DNA of 64,000 nt. Origin: Martinezella dioscoreae (lineage in GTDB: Bacteria; Pseudomonadota; Alphaproteobacteria; Rhizobiales; Rhizobiaceae). The notes beneath the pieces are model-generated. The model was given only the letters and a program-made list of their open reading frames with translations, searched no databases and had not been told where the DNA came from. Below are positions 53,695 through 61,622 of the stretch, one piece after another (within the stretch, counting starts at the first letter, position 1; each line of letters begins with the position of its first letter). The position numbers and the translations under genes were made by a program. The DNA is taken from positions 434,001 through 498,000 of the forward strand of contig NZ_BLAJ01000001.1 of assembly GCF_009176305.1 (NCBI RefSeq), given 5' to 3'.

Positions 53695-54828
53695 TTACGT
53701 CTGCCCACCACGGATAGACGGATGCCAGAACGTCACCATTCGTTCGATGATGGCGACGATACCGTAGAAGACCGAGCCGGCAATCGCGGCAACCGCGATC
53801 TCAGCCCAGACCATATCGAGGTTCAACCGGCCATTTTCGGTTGAGATGCGGAAACCCATGCCCGACATGGGCGTGCCGAAGAACTCCGCCACGATGGCAC
53901 CAATCATCGCCTGGGTCGAGTTGATCTTCAGCGCATTGAAAATAAAGGGGGCGGCGGCGGGCAGGCGCAGCTTGAAGAGCGTCTGCCAGTAGCTCGATGC
54001 GTAGGTGCGCATCAGGTCGCGTTCCATATTGCCGGCGGCGGCAAGGCCTGTCACCGTGTTCACCAGCATTGGGAAGAAGGTCATGATGACGACGACGGCG
54101 GCTTTCGACTGCCAATCGAAACCGAACCACATGACCATGATCGGTGCGACGCCGATGATCGGCAGGGCCGAGACGAAATTGCCGATCGGCAGCAGGCCGC
54201 GCCGCAGGAAGGCAAAGCGGTCCGCAAGAATGGCGACGATGAAGCCGCTGGCGCAGCCGATGATATAGCCGATCAGGACGGCGGTGAGGATCGTCTGGCG
54301 GACATCGATCCACAATGTCGGAATCGAATTGGCGATCCTGGCACCGATGGCGCTCGGCGGCGGCAGAAGGACCAGGGAGACGCCTGCGCCGCGAGTGACG
54401 GCTTCCCAGATGATCAGTATCCATATGCCAAAGATCGCCGGGATCAGCAGCCGCAGCGTATAGTTGCCGGCGGTCGAGTGCGAACGCATCGACGACAGGA
54501 CGGAAACGCAGCGCCAGGCCAGCAGCCATGAAGCGGCAATCAGAATGAAGAAGGATAGCTGTGCCTTGCCTTCATTGCCGGAAATTCCCGCAAGCAGCAG
54601 CCATGCCGCCGCATGCGCGCCGAAGAAGAGGACCGCCGCGCTCAAGTCTGCAGATAGGCGCATGAAGGAAAGGGCGGCCGCCGCAGCAATCAGAATGAAG
54701 ATGACGAAGGTCGTTCCGCTGCTGACGGGTGCAGCGGCATCCGCTGCGAGCAACGGCAATGCGGGGATTGCTGCAAGACACAAAAGAAGTGCAAGAATGC
54801 CCTGCCAGGAGAAAAGAAAGGATCTCAT
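53695..54828 (-). CDS. ABC transporter permease (BPD type), longer subunit
   Basis: 377 residues from the ATG at 54828, which overlaps the previous permease stop by four bases (ATGA). An N-terminal extension with hydrophobic segments (about 1-130) precedes the conserved permease core (LLPPPSAIGARIANSI, then GCASGFIVAILADR and MVMWFGF), with the EAA loop in MRTYASSYWQTLFKLRLPAAAPFIFNALK. Partner of the preceding permease; together they form the inner-membrane channel for the NMT1-type binding protein. Confidence 0.9.
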   Translation of the reverse strand: MRSFLFSWQGILALLLCLAAIPALPLLAADAAAPVSSGTTFVIFILIAAAAALSFMRLSADLSAAVLFFGAHAAAWLLLAGISGNEGKAQLSFFILIAASWLLAWRCVSVLSSMRSHSTAGNYTLRLLIPAIFGIWILIIWEAVTRGAGVSLVLLPPPSAIGARIANSIPTLWIDVRQTILTAVLIGYIIGCASGFIVAILADRFAFLRRGLLPIGNFVSALPIIGVAPIMVMWFGFDWQSKAAVVVIMTFFPMLVNTVTGLAAAGNMERDLMRTYASSYWQTLFKLRLPAAAPFIFNALKINSTQAMIGAIVAEFFGTPMSGMGFRISTENGRLNLDMVWAEIAVAAIAGSVFYGIVAIIERMVTFWHPSIRGGQT

Positions 54829-55718
54829 GCCGTTCTGCCTCCCATCGAACGGTCGACGATGCGCGCCGCGATGCTGACGATGCCGACGAGAACGGCAGCG
54901 AGGACGGAACCGGCGACCAAGGCCGCCCATATATCGATCGTCTGGCTGTAATAGGAGCCTGCCAGCAGCTTCGCGCCGATGCCGGCGACCGCGCCCGTCG
55001 GCAGCTCGCCGACGATCGTTCCGACCAGGCTTGCGGCGATCGCGACCTTCATGGAGGTGAAGAGGAAGGGGACTGAAGCCGGCACGCGCAGTTTCCAGAA
55101 GGTCTGCCAGCTGCTGGCATTGTAGGTGCGCATCAGATCGAGATGCATGATTTCCGGAGAGCGCAGGCCCTTCGTCATGCCGACCGTGACCGGGAAGAAC
55201 GACAGATAGGTGGAAATCAGCGCCTTCGGGATCAGCCCGTCTATGCCAAGAGCGCTGAAGACAACGATGATCGTCGGAGCGATGGCAAGGATCGGGATCG
55301 TCTGGGACGCGATGATCCACGGCATGAGGCTGCGGTCGAGCGCGACGAGATGAACGATACCAACGGCAAAGAGGACGCCGAGAATCGTGCCAAAGGCAAA
55401 GCCGACCGCTGTTGGCGCCAGCGTTATCCAGGCATTGTAGACGAGGCTGCGATTGCTTGTCGGCACCCGCAGGAAAGTGTTTTCAAAGACATTCTGCGCT
55501 ACCTGGTGCGGCGCGGGCAGGGTCGGCTTCGGCTGCGACAGCGTCTTGCCGATGAATTCTACCATCGTCGGTGTTACGTTGCCGCGCCGGTCGAGATCGC
55601 GCTGGAATGGCGCATTGAGAATGACGGCGAAGACATACCAGAGCAGGACGATCGCCAGGATGATCGTCGTGACCGGCAGGAACTTGTGCTTGAAGAACTG
55701 TTCCTTTTCCATGTTCAT
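54825..55718 (-). CDS. ABC transporter permease (BPD type), shorter subunit
   Basis: 297 residues, six or so hydrophobic segments. The EAA loop LMRTYNASSWQTFWKLRVPASVPFLFTSMK is clear, and KLLAGSYYSQTIDIWAALVAGSVLAA is the C-terminal helix pair. It overlaps the upstream small membrane gene by four bases (ATGA at 55715-55718), supporting the start at 55718; an ATG at 55712 is also in frame. The two permeases are the SsuC/TauC-like pair of the pyrimidine locus. Confidence 0.9.
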   Translation of the reverse strand: MNMEKEQFFKHKFLPVTTIILAIVLLWYVFAVILNAPFQRDLDRRGNVTPTMVEFIGKTLSQPKPTLPAPHQVAQNVFENTFLRVPTSNRSLVYNAWITLAPTAVGFAFGTILGVLFAVGIVHLVALDRSLMPWIIASQTIPILAIAPTIIVVFSALGIDGLIPKALISTYLSFFPVTVGMTKGLRSPEIMHLDLMRTYNASSWQTFWKLRVPASVPFLFTSMKVAIAASLVGTIVGELPTGAVAGIGAKLLAGSYYSQTIDIWAALVAGSVLAAVLVGIVSIAARIVDRSMGGRTA

Positions 55719-56050
55719 GCCCTTCCTTGCGCGGGAAGCAGCATGAGGATCATGGCGATGATGCCAAGACCCACGCCGGCAAGTTGCTGCAGGCTCAGCC
55801 GTTCGCCAAAAACGATGAAGGCGATGACATTGACGACGACGAGCTGCGCGATGGAGGAAGCGGAGATCGCCAGGCCAAGTCCGCCCTCGCGCATCAACCG
55901 CACCATCATCAGATTGCCGACACAATAGAGCGCGAGCGACAGGATCAAGACCAACATGTTGTTGTTGGCGATATAGGCGCGCGAAGCTGTGGCACCGCCG
56001 ATGAAGATCGCCATCGCGCCGACAAGCCAGAGGAGGAATTGCGGGTTCAT
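55715..56050 (-). CDS. Small SMR/EamA-like membrane protein coupled to the ABC permeases
   Basis: 111 residues with four hydrophobic helices (about 7-25, 31-50, 60-80 and 87-105), the architecture of small multidrug resistance and half-EamA proteins. GERLSLQQLAGVGLGIIAMILML is the typical last helix with its preceding Glu-Arg. It overlaps the permease gene by four bases, so it is translationally coupled. SMR proteins act as dimeric exporters, so a job in excreting a by-product or modulating the importer is possible, but this is inference. Confidence 0.82.
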   Translation of the reverse strand: MNPQFLLWLVGAMAIFIGGATASRAYIANNNMLVLILSLALYCVGNLMMVRLMREGGLGLAISASSIAQLVVVNVIAFIVFGERLSLQQLAGVGLGIIAMILMLLPAQGRA

Positions 56051-56356
56051 GATATTCCTCCGATTGCGGAGCGGCGTTGTTTTCCCGGCTCCGACAGTAC
56101 GGCAATTGAATGAGAATGAGGCTGCTTCGGCGCACCTCCTTTTCCCCTCGGGGAGAAGGTGCCGCCAGGCGGATGAGGGGGCTTGCCAAGAAAGCGGAAG
56201 CCGTTGGCTTTGAAGCGGTTAACCCCCTCATCCGACCCTTCGGGCCACCTTCTCCCCGAGGGGAGAAGGTAAAGACCGCACCGACCTGCTCTTATATGCG
56301 ATTGCCTTGGGCTCGGTACGGTGAGGGGCCGTCGCGCAACGGAGCCGTCCATCATC
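56051..56356. other. Intergenic region holding a palindromic repeat
   Basis: 306 bases between the ATPase gene (56357) and the small membrane gene on the same strand. It is dominated by the RIME-like inverted repeat at 56138-56269. No gene is seen. It interrupts the operon but need not break transcription. Confidence 0.55.
56138..56269. repeat. RIME-like large inverted repeat
   Basis: Arm 1 (56138-56181) contains CTTTTCCCCTCGGGGAGAAGG then GCCGCCAGGCGGATGAGGGG. Arm 2 (56223-56269) contains CCCCTCATCCG, then CACCTTCTCCCCGAGGGGAG. Each arm is itself a small palindrome (CTCGGGGAG). The sequence strongly resembles the Rhizobium-specific intergenic mosaic elements (RIME) common between genes of Rhizobiaceae. 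It can form a long hairpin in RNA and may act as an attenuator or mRNA stabiliser. Confidence 0.75.
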
Positions 56357-57148
56357 CTATTCCTCATAGCTATGCCCTGCTCTCAGCCCTTCCCGGACGC
56401 GGTGGGCGATTTCCAGGAATTCCGGCGTTTCGCGAATGTCGAGCGGCCGCTCCGTCGGTAGCGTCGATTCGATGACGTCGGTGACGCGGCCCGGACGCGG
56501 TGACATGACCACGATCTTCGTCGAGAGATAGACTGCTTCCGGGATGGAGTGGGTTACGAAGCAGATGGTCTTGTTCGTCTGTTTCCAGAGTTTCAGAAGC
56601 TGTTCGTTCAAATGATCGCGGACGATTTCGTCCAGTGCGCCGAAGGGCTCGTCCATCAGCAGCAGATCGGCATCGAAAGCCAAGGCGCGGGCAATGGAGG
56701 CGCGTTGCTGCATGCCGCCGGACAGCTGCCAGGGAAACTTGTGTTCGAAGCCGTTGAGATTGACGAGTTCCAGCGTCCGGGCGATGCGCTTGGCCTGCTC
56801 TTGCTTGTCATAGCCCATGATTTCGAGCGGCAGGGCGATATTCTTCTCGATCGTCCGCCAGGGATAAAGGGCTGCGGCCTGGAAGACATAGCCATAGGCG
56901 CGATTTTTTCGGGCATCTTCCGGCGACATGCCGTTGACGCTGATATCGCCCGATGTCTTACGCTCGAGGTCGGCGATGACACGCAGGAAGGTGGTCTTGC
57001 CGCAGCCCGAAGGGCCGATGAAGGAGACGAAATCGCCCTTACGAACATCGAGATCGACATTGCTCAGCGCATGCACCGGCCCGTCATTTGTATTGTAGGT
57101 GAGACAGAGATTCCGCGCAGAGACGACGGAGGAAGCGGATGACGTCAT
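56357..57148 (-). CDS. ABC transporter ATPase (SsuB/TauB type)
   Basis: 263 residues from the ATG at 57148 (GTG at 57154 also in frame). Walker A GPSGCGKTT, Q-loop YVFQAAALYPWRTIEKN, ABC signature LSGGMQQRASIARAL, Walker B LLLMDEPFGALDE and H-loop THSIPEAVYLST. It energises the NMT1-type importer. It is first in the unit ATPase-(SMR-like)-permease-permease-binding protein, downstream of the cupin gene on the other strand. Confidence 0.93.
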   Translation of the reverse strand: MTSSASSVVSARNLCLTYNTNDGPVHALSNVDLDVRKGDFVSFIGPSGCGKTTFLRVIADLERKTSGDISVNGMSPEDARKNRAYGYVFQAAALYPWRTIEKNIALPLEIMGYDKQEQAKRIARTLELVNLNGFEHKFPWQLSGGMQQRASIARALAFDADLLLMDEPFGALDEIVRDHLNEQLLKLWKQTNKTICFVTHSIPEAVYLSTKIVVMSPRPGRVTDVIESTLPTERPLDIRETPEFLEIAHRVREGLRAGHSYEE

Positions 57149-57272
57149 TAACACCTACCAGTCCTGTTTTCGCCGCATGTTTGAGGCGGATTGCGTGTTA
57201 TCCTGTTTGGCATTGCCGCAGTCCGGAGAGGCGCGAAGGCCTTGGGGCTGCTGAACAGAGGGGAGCAATGCC

Positions 57273-57686
57273 GTGAGTGTCTCATCGAAGCCCACCTGCT
57301 ATATCGTGCGGCCCGGCAGTACCTATGCCGGAAAACAAGGTCTCAATTATTTCGAAGGGATTGCCGCCGAGACAGTGGGCTCGACGGGGATTTGCATGCA
57401 TCTTCTGACCATCCCGCCGGGTGCCCGCGCCAAGGCGCATCTTCACGCCTCGCATGAGACGGCGATCTACGCGATTTCCGGAGAGACGCATTGCTGGTTC
57501 GGCGACCAGCTGGAAGAGCATGTCATCGTGCGCGAGGGCGAGATGTTTTATATTCCGGCCGGCGTCCCCCATCTTCCCGCGAACTTGAGCGACCGGCCGG
57601 CGACAGCGGTCATCGCCCGCACCGATCCGAACGAGCAGGAAAGCGTCGTCCTGCTGCCGGATCTGGAACGGTATGTGCTGTGCTAG
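57273..57686 (+). CDS. Cupin-domain protein
   Basis: 137 residues from the GTG at 57273. The two cupin motifs are visible: KAHLHASHETAIYAISGE (metal-ligand His and Glu) and GEMFYIPAGVPHLPANLSD (third His). A small single-cupin fold of this type binds a divalent metal and often an organic acid or sugar, with no activity assignable here. It lies divergent from the ATPase gene (124-base gap) and convergent with hydA, inside the pyrimidine locus, so a related catabolic role is possible. A repeat element follows its stop. Confidence 0.85.
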   Translation: MSVSSKPTCYIVRPGSTYAGKQGLNYFEGIAAETVGSTGICMHLLTIPPGARAKAHLHASHETAIYAISGETHCWFGDQLEEHVIVREGEMFYIPAGVPHLPANLSDRPATAVIARTDPNEQESVVLLPDLERYVLC

Positions 57687-57788
57687 AGCCGTCTCGCTTT
57701 TCTTTGAATCGCGAAAATGCTCTATCTCCTTGTTTCTACGCAATTCCGGACGGAAAACTGCTGCGCACTTTTCCTGGAATTGCTCTAG
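57683..57788. repeat. Palindromic intergenic repeat after the cupin gene
   Basis: The element begins with CTAGAGC (overlapping the cupin stop codon) and ends with GCTCTAG (57782-57788). Inside it GCAATTCC (57740-57747) pairs with GGAATTGC (57776-57783) and GGAAAA with TTTTCC, giving a long imperfect hairpin. Sequences of this kind occur in many copies between rhizobial genes, from general knowledge. It may serve as a terminator for the convergent cupin and hydA genes. Confidence 0.6.
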
Positions 57789-57821
57789 ATGGCCGATGAG
57801 CCGAAGCGCCGTGCCCAAGCG

Positions 57822-59276
57822 TCATACCCCGCTTGCCGGGATGCCGCTGCGCTGCACCTTGCGCGGCGCGGTGATTTCTTTCCAGGTGGAAAGTGCCCGG
57901 TTGACGGCGGTGAAGGGCTCGCGCTTGACGAACTCGCCGTGGCCTTCCCTGGTCTTGACCGTGCCTTCCTCGATGGCGACGATGCCGCGCGTCAGCGTAT
58001 AGCGCGGCAGGCCGGTCACTTCCTTGCCCTCGAAGACGTTGTAGTCGATCGCCGACTGCTGGGTCTTGGCGGCGATAGTTTTCGAGCGCTTCGGGTCCCA
58101 TACGACGATATCGGCATCGGCGCCCACAAGGATCGCGCCCTTCTTCGGATAGACGTTGAGAATCTTGGCGATGTTGGTCGACGTGACCGCGACGAACTCG
58201 TTCATCGTCAGCCGGCCGGTGTTGACGCCGTAGGTCCAGAGCATGGGCATACGATCCTCAAGGCCGCCGGTTCCGTTCGGGATCTTGGTGAAGTCGTTGA
58301 GGCCGAAGCGTTTCTGCTCGGTCGTAAAGGCGCAGTGGTCGGTCGCGACCACCTGCAGAGAGCCGGAGGCGAGACCGGCCCAGAGGCTATCCTGATGCTG
58401 CTTGTTGCGGAAGGGGGGTGACATCACACGGCGGGCGGCATGGTCCCAATCTGCATTGGCATATTCGCTTTCGTCTAGTGTCAGGTGCTGGATCAGCGGT
58501 TCGCCATAGACGCGCATGCCCTTCTGGCGGGCGCGGCGGATGGCTTCATGCGCCTGTTCGCAGGAGGTATGGACGATATAGACGGGCGAGCCCGCCATAT
58601 CGGCGATCATGATGGCGCGGTTCGTTGCCTCGCCTTCGACTTCCGCCGGGCGGGAATAGGCATGCGCTTCCGGGCCGTTATTGCCTTCGGCCAGCAGCTT
58701 TGCCTGCATCTGCGCGACCACATCGCCGTTTTCGGCGTGGACGAGCGGCAAAGCGCCAAGCTCGGCGCAGCGCTGGAAGGAAGAGAACATCTCGTCGTCA
58801 TCCACCATAAGCGCGCCCTTATAGGCCATGAAATGCTTGAATGTGTTGATGCCCTTCTCGCGGACGACGGTTTCCATCTCGTTGAAGACCTGTTCGCCCC
58901 ACCAGGTGATTGCCATGTGGAAGGAATAGTCGCAGGTTGCGCGGGTGGACTTGTTGTCCCACATGGTCAGCGCCTCGAGCAGCGACTGGCCGGGCGAGGG
59001 GAGCGCAAAATCCACCACCATCGTCGTGCCGCCGGCAAGGGCAGCGCGGGTACCGCTCTCGAAATCGTCGGAGGAATAAGTGCCCATGAACGGCATTTCG
59101 AGATGGGTGTGCGGATCGATGCCGCCAGGCATGACATAACAGCCGGACGCATCCAGCACTTCATTACCCGAGAGATTCGGCCCGATTTCGACGATCTTAC
59201 CGCCTTCGATCTTCACATCCGCCTTATAGGTCAGATCGGCCGTGACGATGGTTCCACCCTTGATGACTGTGCTCAT
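57822..59276 (-). CDS. hydA: Dihydropyrimidinase (D-hydantoinase)
   Basis: 484 residues. Metal-binding DPHTHLEMP (first His pair), the carboxylated Lys in FMAYKGALM, the third and fourth His in LPLVHAENGD and VYIVHTSCEQAHEA, and the catalytic Asp in VATDHCAFTTEQK. It opens dihydrouracil or dihydrothymine to N-carbamoyl-beta-amino acids, the second step of reductive pyrimidine breakdown (PydB). The gene ends after a conserved PRKVQRSGIPA tail and lies 48 bases downstream of the beta-ureidopropionase-type gene. Confidence 0.95.
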   Translation of the reverse strand: MSTVIKGGTIVTADLTYKADVKIEGGKIVEIGPNLSGNEVLDASGCYVMPGGIDPHTHLEMPFMGTYSSDDFESGTRAALAGGTTMVVDFALPSPGQSLLEALTMWDNKSTRATCDYSFHMAITWWGEQVFNEMETVVREKGINTFKHFMAYKGALMVDDDEMFSSFQRCAELGALPLVHAENGDVVAQMQAKLLAEGNNGPEAHAYSRPAEVEGEATNRAIMIADMAGSPVYIVHTSCEQAHEAIRRARQKGMRVYGEPLIQHLTLDESEYANADWDHAARRVMSPPFRNKQHQDSLWAGLASGSLQVVATDHCAFTTEQKRFGLNDFTKIPNGTGGLEDRMPMLWTYGVNTGRLTMNEFVAVTSTNIAKILNVYPKKGAILVGADADIVVWDPKRSKTIAAKTQQSAIDYNVFEGKEVTGLPRYTLTRGIVAIEEGTVKTREGHGEFVKREPFTAVNRALSTWKEITAPRKVQRSGIPASGV

Positions 59277-59324
59277 GGTGCATGCTCCAGATGTGTTAGG
59301 TTCCGATGCTGGGAGACGCGGCAG

Positions 59325-60578
59325 TCAAGCCACGATCTCCGCCGTCTCAACGACTGCGTGGAACAGCACATCCGCGCCGGCGGTCGCCCATTCCTTGGAG
59401 ATTTCTTCGGCCTCATTGTGGGAGAGGCCGCCGACGCAGGGGCACATGACCATGGTGGCGGGGGCAACCTTGGCGGCCCAGCAGGCATCGTGACCGGCGC
59501 CGGAGATGATGTTCATATGGCTGTAGCCGAGTTTCTCAGCCGCGTTACGCACGGAAGTCACGAGCTTGGGATCGAAGGTGACCGGTTCGAAATGGCCGAT
59601 GGCTTCGACAGAGCAGCCGACGCCGAGGGCATCGGCGATCTTCTTGCCTTCGGTTTCGATCTTGGTGCGCATGCGATCGAGCTTTTCCTTGTCCGGCGTG
59701 CGGATGTCGACGGTGAAGACCACCTTGCCAGGCAGGACATTGCGCGAATTCGGCGAGAAGAAAACCTGGCCGACACCGCCGACGGCCCCCGGCTGGTTTT
59801 CCATGGCGACGCTCTGCACCATCTCGATGATCCGCGACATAGCAAGGCCGGCATTGACGCGCATGGCCATCGGCGTCGAGCCTGTATGCGCTTCCTTGCC
59901 GGTCAGCGTGAATTCCAGCCACCAAAGGCCCTGACAGTGCGTGACGACGCCGATCGTCTTGTTTTCGGCCTCCAGGATCGGGCCCTGTTCGATATGATAT
60001 TCGAAATAGGCATGCATCCTGCGAGCACCGACCTCTTCGTCGCCGAGCCAGCCGATGCGCTTCAGCTCCTCGCCATAGGTCTTGCCGTCGGGATCCTTGC
60101 GGCCATAGGCATAATCAAGTGTGTGCACGCCGGCAAAGACGCCGGAGGCGAGCATGGCGGGCGCGAAGCGCGCGCCTTCCTCGTTGGCCCAGTTGGTGAC
60201 CACGATGGGATGTTTGGTCTTGATGCCGAGGTCATTCATCGTGCGCGCAACCTCCAGCGCGGCAAGCACGCCGAGCACGCCGTCATACTTGCCGCCGGTC
60301 GGCTGGGTATCGAGATGCGAGCCGACATAGACGGGCAGCGCATCTGGATCGGTACCGGCGCGGGTCGCGAACATCGTGCCCATCTTGTCGACGCCGACGG
60401 TCATGCCGGCCTTGTCGCACCAGCTCTTGAAAAGGCTGCGTCCCTCGGCGTCCGCATCGGTCAGCGTTTGACGATTATTGCCGCCGGCAATGCCGGGGCC
60501 GATTTTCGCCATGTCCATCAGCGTATCCCAAAGGCGATCGCCATTGATACGCATGTTTTCTCCTGGCGCTGCCACCAT
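59325..60578 (-). CDS. amaB: Zn-dependent hydrolase (beta-ureidopropionase / N-carbamoyl-amino-acid amidohydrolase type)
   Basis: 417 residues of the M20/AllC-HyuC group. Metal ligands sit in GSHLDTQPTGGKYDGVLGV, NEEGARFAPAM and YFEYHIEQGP. SGAGHDACWAA and CVGGLSHNEAEE carry the later ligand and substrate residues. In this context it should cleave N-carbamoyl-beta-alanine to beta-alanine, carbon dioxide and ammonia (PydC), the third step. An L-N-carbamoylase or allantoate amidohydrolase activity is also possible. The start is 60578 (GAGGA eight bases ahead) or 60554 (AGGAG five bases ahead). Confidence 0.87.
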   Translation of the reverse strand: MVAAPGENMRINGDRLWDTLMDMAKIGPGIAGGNNRQTLTDADAEGRSLFKSWCDKAGMTVGVDKMGTMFATRAGTDPDALPVYVGSHLDTQPTGGKYDGVLGVLAALEVARTMNDLGIKTKHPIVVTNWANEEGARFAPAMLASGVFAGVHTLDYAYGRKDPDGKTYGEELKRIGWLGDEEVGARRMHAYFEYHIEQGPILEAENKTIGVVTHCQGLWWLEFTLTGKEAHTGSTPMAMRVNAGLAMSRIIEMVQSVAMENQPGAVGGVGQVFFSPNSRNVLPGKVVFTVDIRTPDKEKLDRMRTKIETEGKKIADALGVGCSVEAIGHFEPVTFDPKLVTSVRNAAEKLGYSHMNIISGAGHDACWAAKVAPATMVMCPCVGGLSHNEAEEISKEWATAGADVLFHAVVETAEIVA

Positions 60579-60885
60579 GATGCAATCCTCACCTGTTTGT
60601 CCTGGGGCACGCAAGGCGCATGCCCGAAATTGTTCCCGTTGGTCTTATTTCAAATTCCGGAGCGCCGTCTTGTTTTTCTTGCCCGGAAATCGCCAGTTGC
60701 CTTTAGGAGACATCTGACAGATAATTTGACCGATTGGTAAACATTACAACTTCCGTGGCGCGGCTCAAGACGAAAAGCACGAAAAATTCCGATAAAATTT
60801 CAGGCGATTGCCAGATCCGATGCATCGACAGGGTGAATGAGGGAACGGCCGAAAGGCTTGGATTTCAAGGAGAAACAGAGCAGAT
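60579..60885. promoter_or_regulatory. Divergent control region between amaB/hydA and rutR
   Basis: 307 bases without a gene. It must hold the amaB-hydA promoter (minus strand) and the rutR promoter (plus strand), with the putative RutR operator in the middle at 60726-60741. Confidence 0.7.
60726..60741. promoter_or_regulatory. Putative RutR operator
   Basis: TTGACCGATTGGTAAA matches the Escherichia coli RutR consensus TTGACCAnnTGGTCAA at 12 of the 14 defined positions (mismatches at positions 7 and 14) and keeps the dyad. It lies about 148 bases from the amaB start and 145 from the rutR start, between divergent promoters, where a uracil-responsive repressor would be expected to act. Confidence 0.72.
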
Positions 60886-61530
60886 ATGGCCATCCCCAGA
60901 GCCGCCAGGACGCAGCGCCGTACCCGTATCCAGGAAGAGAAAGAGGAAATCATATTGGAAGCCGCGCTGGACGTATTTTCCGTCAGCGGTTTTCGTGGCT
61001 CGACCATCGACCAGATCGCCGAAGTAGCGGGCATGTCGAAGCCCAATCTGCTTTACTATTTCCGCACCAAGGAGGCGATGCATCGGGCCTTGATCGACCG
61101 GGTGCTGTTTACCTGGCTGGAGCCGCTGCGCGCTTTCGATGCCAATGGCAACCCCGAAAGCGAGATCCGTTCCTATATCCGCCGCAAGCTCGAGATGGCC
61201 CGTGATTTTCCTCGCGAAAGCCGGCTTTTTGCCAATGAAATGCTGCAGGGCGCGCCGCATGTTGAGGACGAGCTGCGTGGGCCGCTGAAGGCGCTTGTGG
61301 ACGAGAAGGCCGAGGTCATCCGCGCCTGGGCAAAAGCCGGCAAGATCGCCAAATGCGATCCTTATCACCTGATCTTTTCGATCTGGTCGACCACACAGCA
61401 TTATGCGGATTTCGACGTACAAGTGCGCGCGGTGCTTGGCGACGAGCATTCTGGCGAGGGACGTTTCGAGGATGCTGCCCGCTATCTGGAACAGCTTTTC
61501 GTCGACGGGCTTCGGATTCGTCAGGGCTGA
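60886..61530 (+). CDS. rutR: TetR-family pyrimidine-responsive regulator RutR
   Basis: 214 residues. The N-terminal helix-turn-helix is ILEAALDVFSVSGFRGSTIDQIAEVAGMSKPNLLYYF (about 23-60). The C-terminal ligand domain with FPRESRLFANEMLQGAPHVE and LIFSIWSTTQHYADFD is typical of RutR, which binds uracil or thymine and releases DNA. A RutR-like operator lies in its upstream region. Its neighbours are all pyrimidine-degradation genes, in line with RutR control of the reductive pathway here rather than the rut (oxidative) pathway. Confidence 0.92.
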   Translation: MAIPRAARTQRRTRIQEEKEEIILEAALDVFSVSGFRGSTIDQIAEVAGMSKPNLLYYFRTKEAMHRALIDRVLFTWLEPLRAFDANGNPESEIRSYIRRKLEMARDFPRESRLFANEMLQGAPHVEDELRGPLKALVDEKAEVIRAWAKAGKIAKCDPYHLIFSIWSTTQHYADFDVQVRAVLGDEHSGEGRFEDAARYLEQLFVDGLRIRQG

Positions 61531-61570
61531 GCCGCGGCTCGATCCTTCGGAGGATTGCGCCTAAAATAAT

Positions 61571-61600
61571 AGGCGACCGCAGCAAGCTGTGGTCGCCTTT
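61571..61600. terminator. Bidirectional terminator between rutR and preA
   Basis: AGGCGACCGCAG-CAAG-CTGTGGTCGCCT followed by TTT on the plus strand; on the minus strand the stem is followed by ATTATTTTAG. It lies about 40 bases from the rutR stop and 23 from the preA stop, ending both convergent genes. Confidence 0.82.
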
Positions 61601-61622
61601 TGAATGATTGCGGACTTTACCG

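Noticed and set aside
53695..55320. Possible 541-residue permease fusion on the minus strand
   Set aside because: The N-terminal 160 or so residues are the out-of-frame image of the neighbouring permease. The ATG at 54828 with a 4-base overlap is the natural start.
54825..56231. Possible 468-residue extended permease reaching into the RIME repeat
   Set aside because: The N-terminal part crosses the SMR-like gene in another frame and the repeat. The true start is at 55718.
58485..60740. Open frame of 751 codons on the plus strand over hydA and amaB
   Set aside because: It spans two real minus-strand enzymes plus the intergenic region, with no motif of its own.
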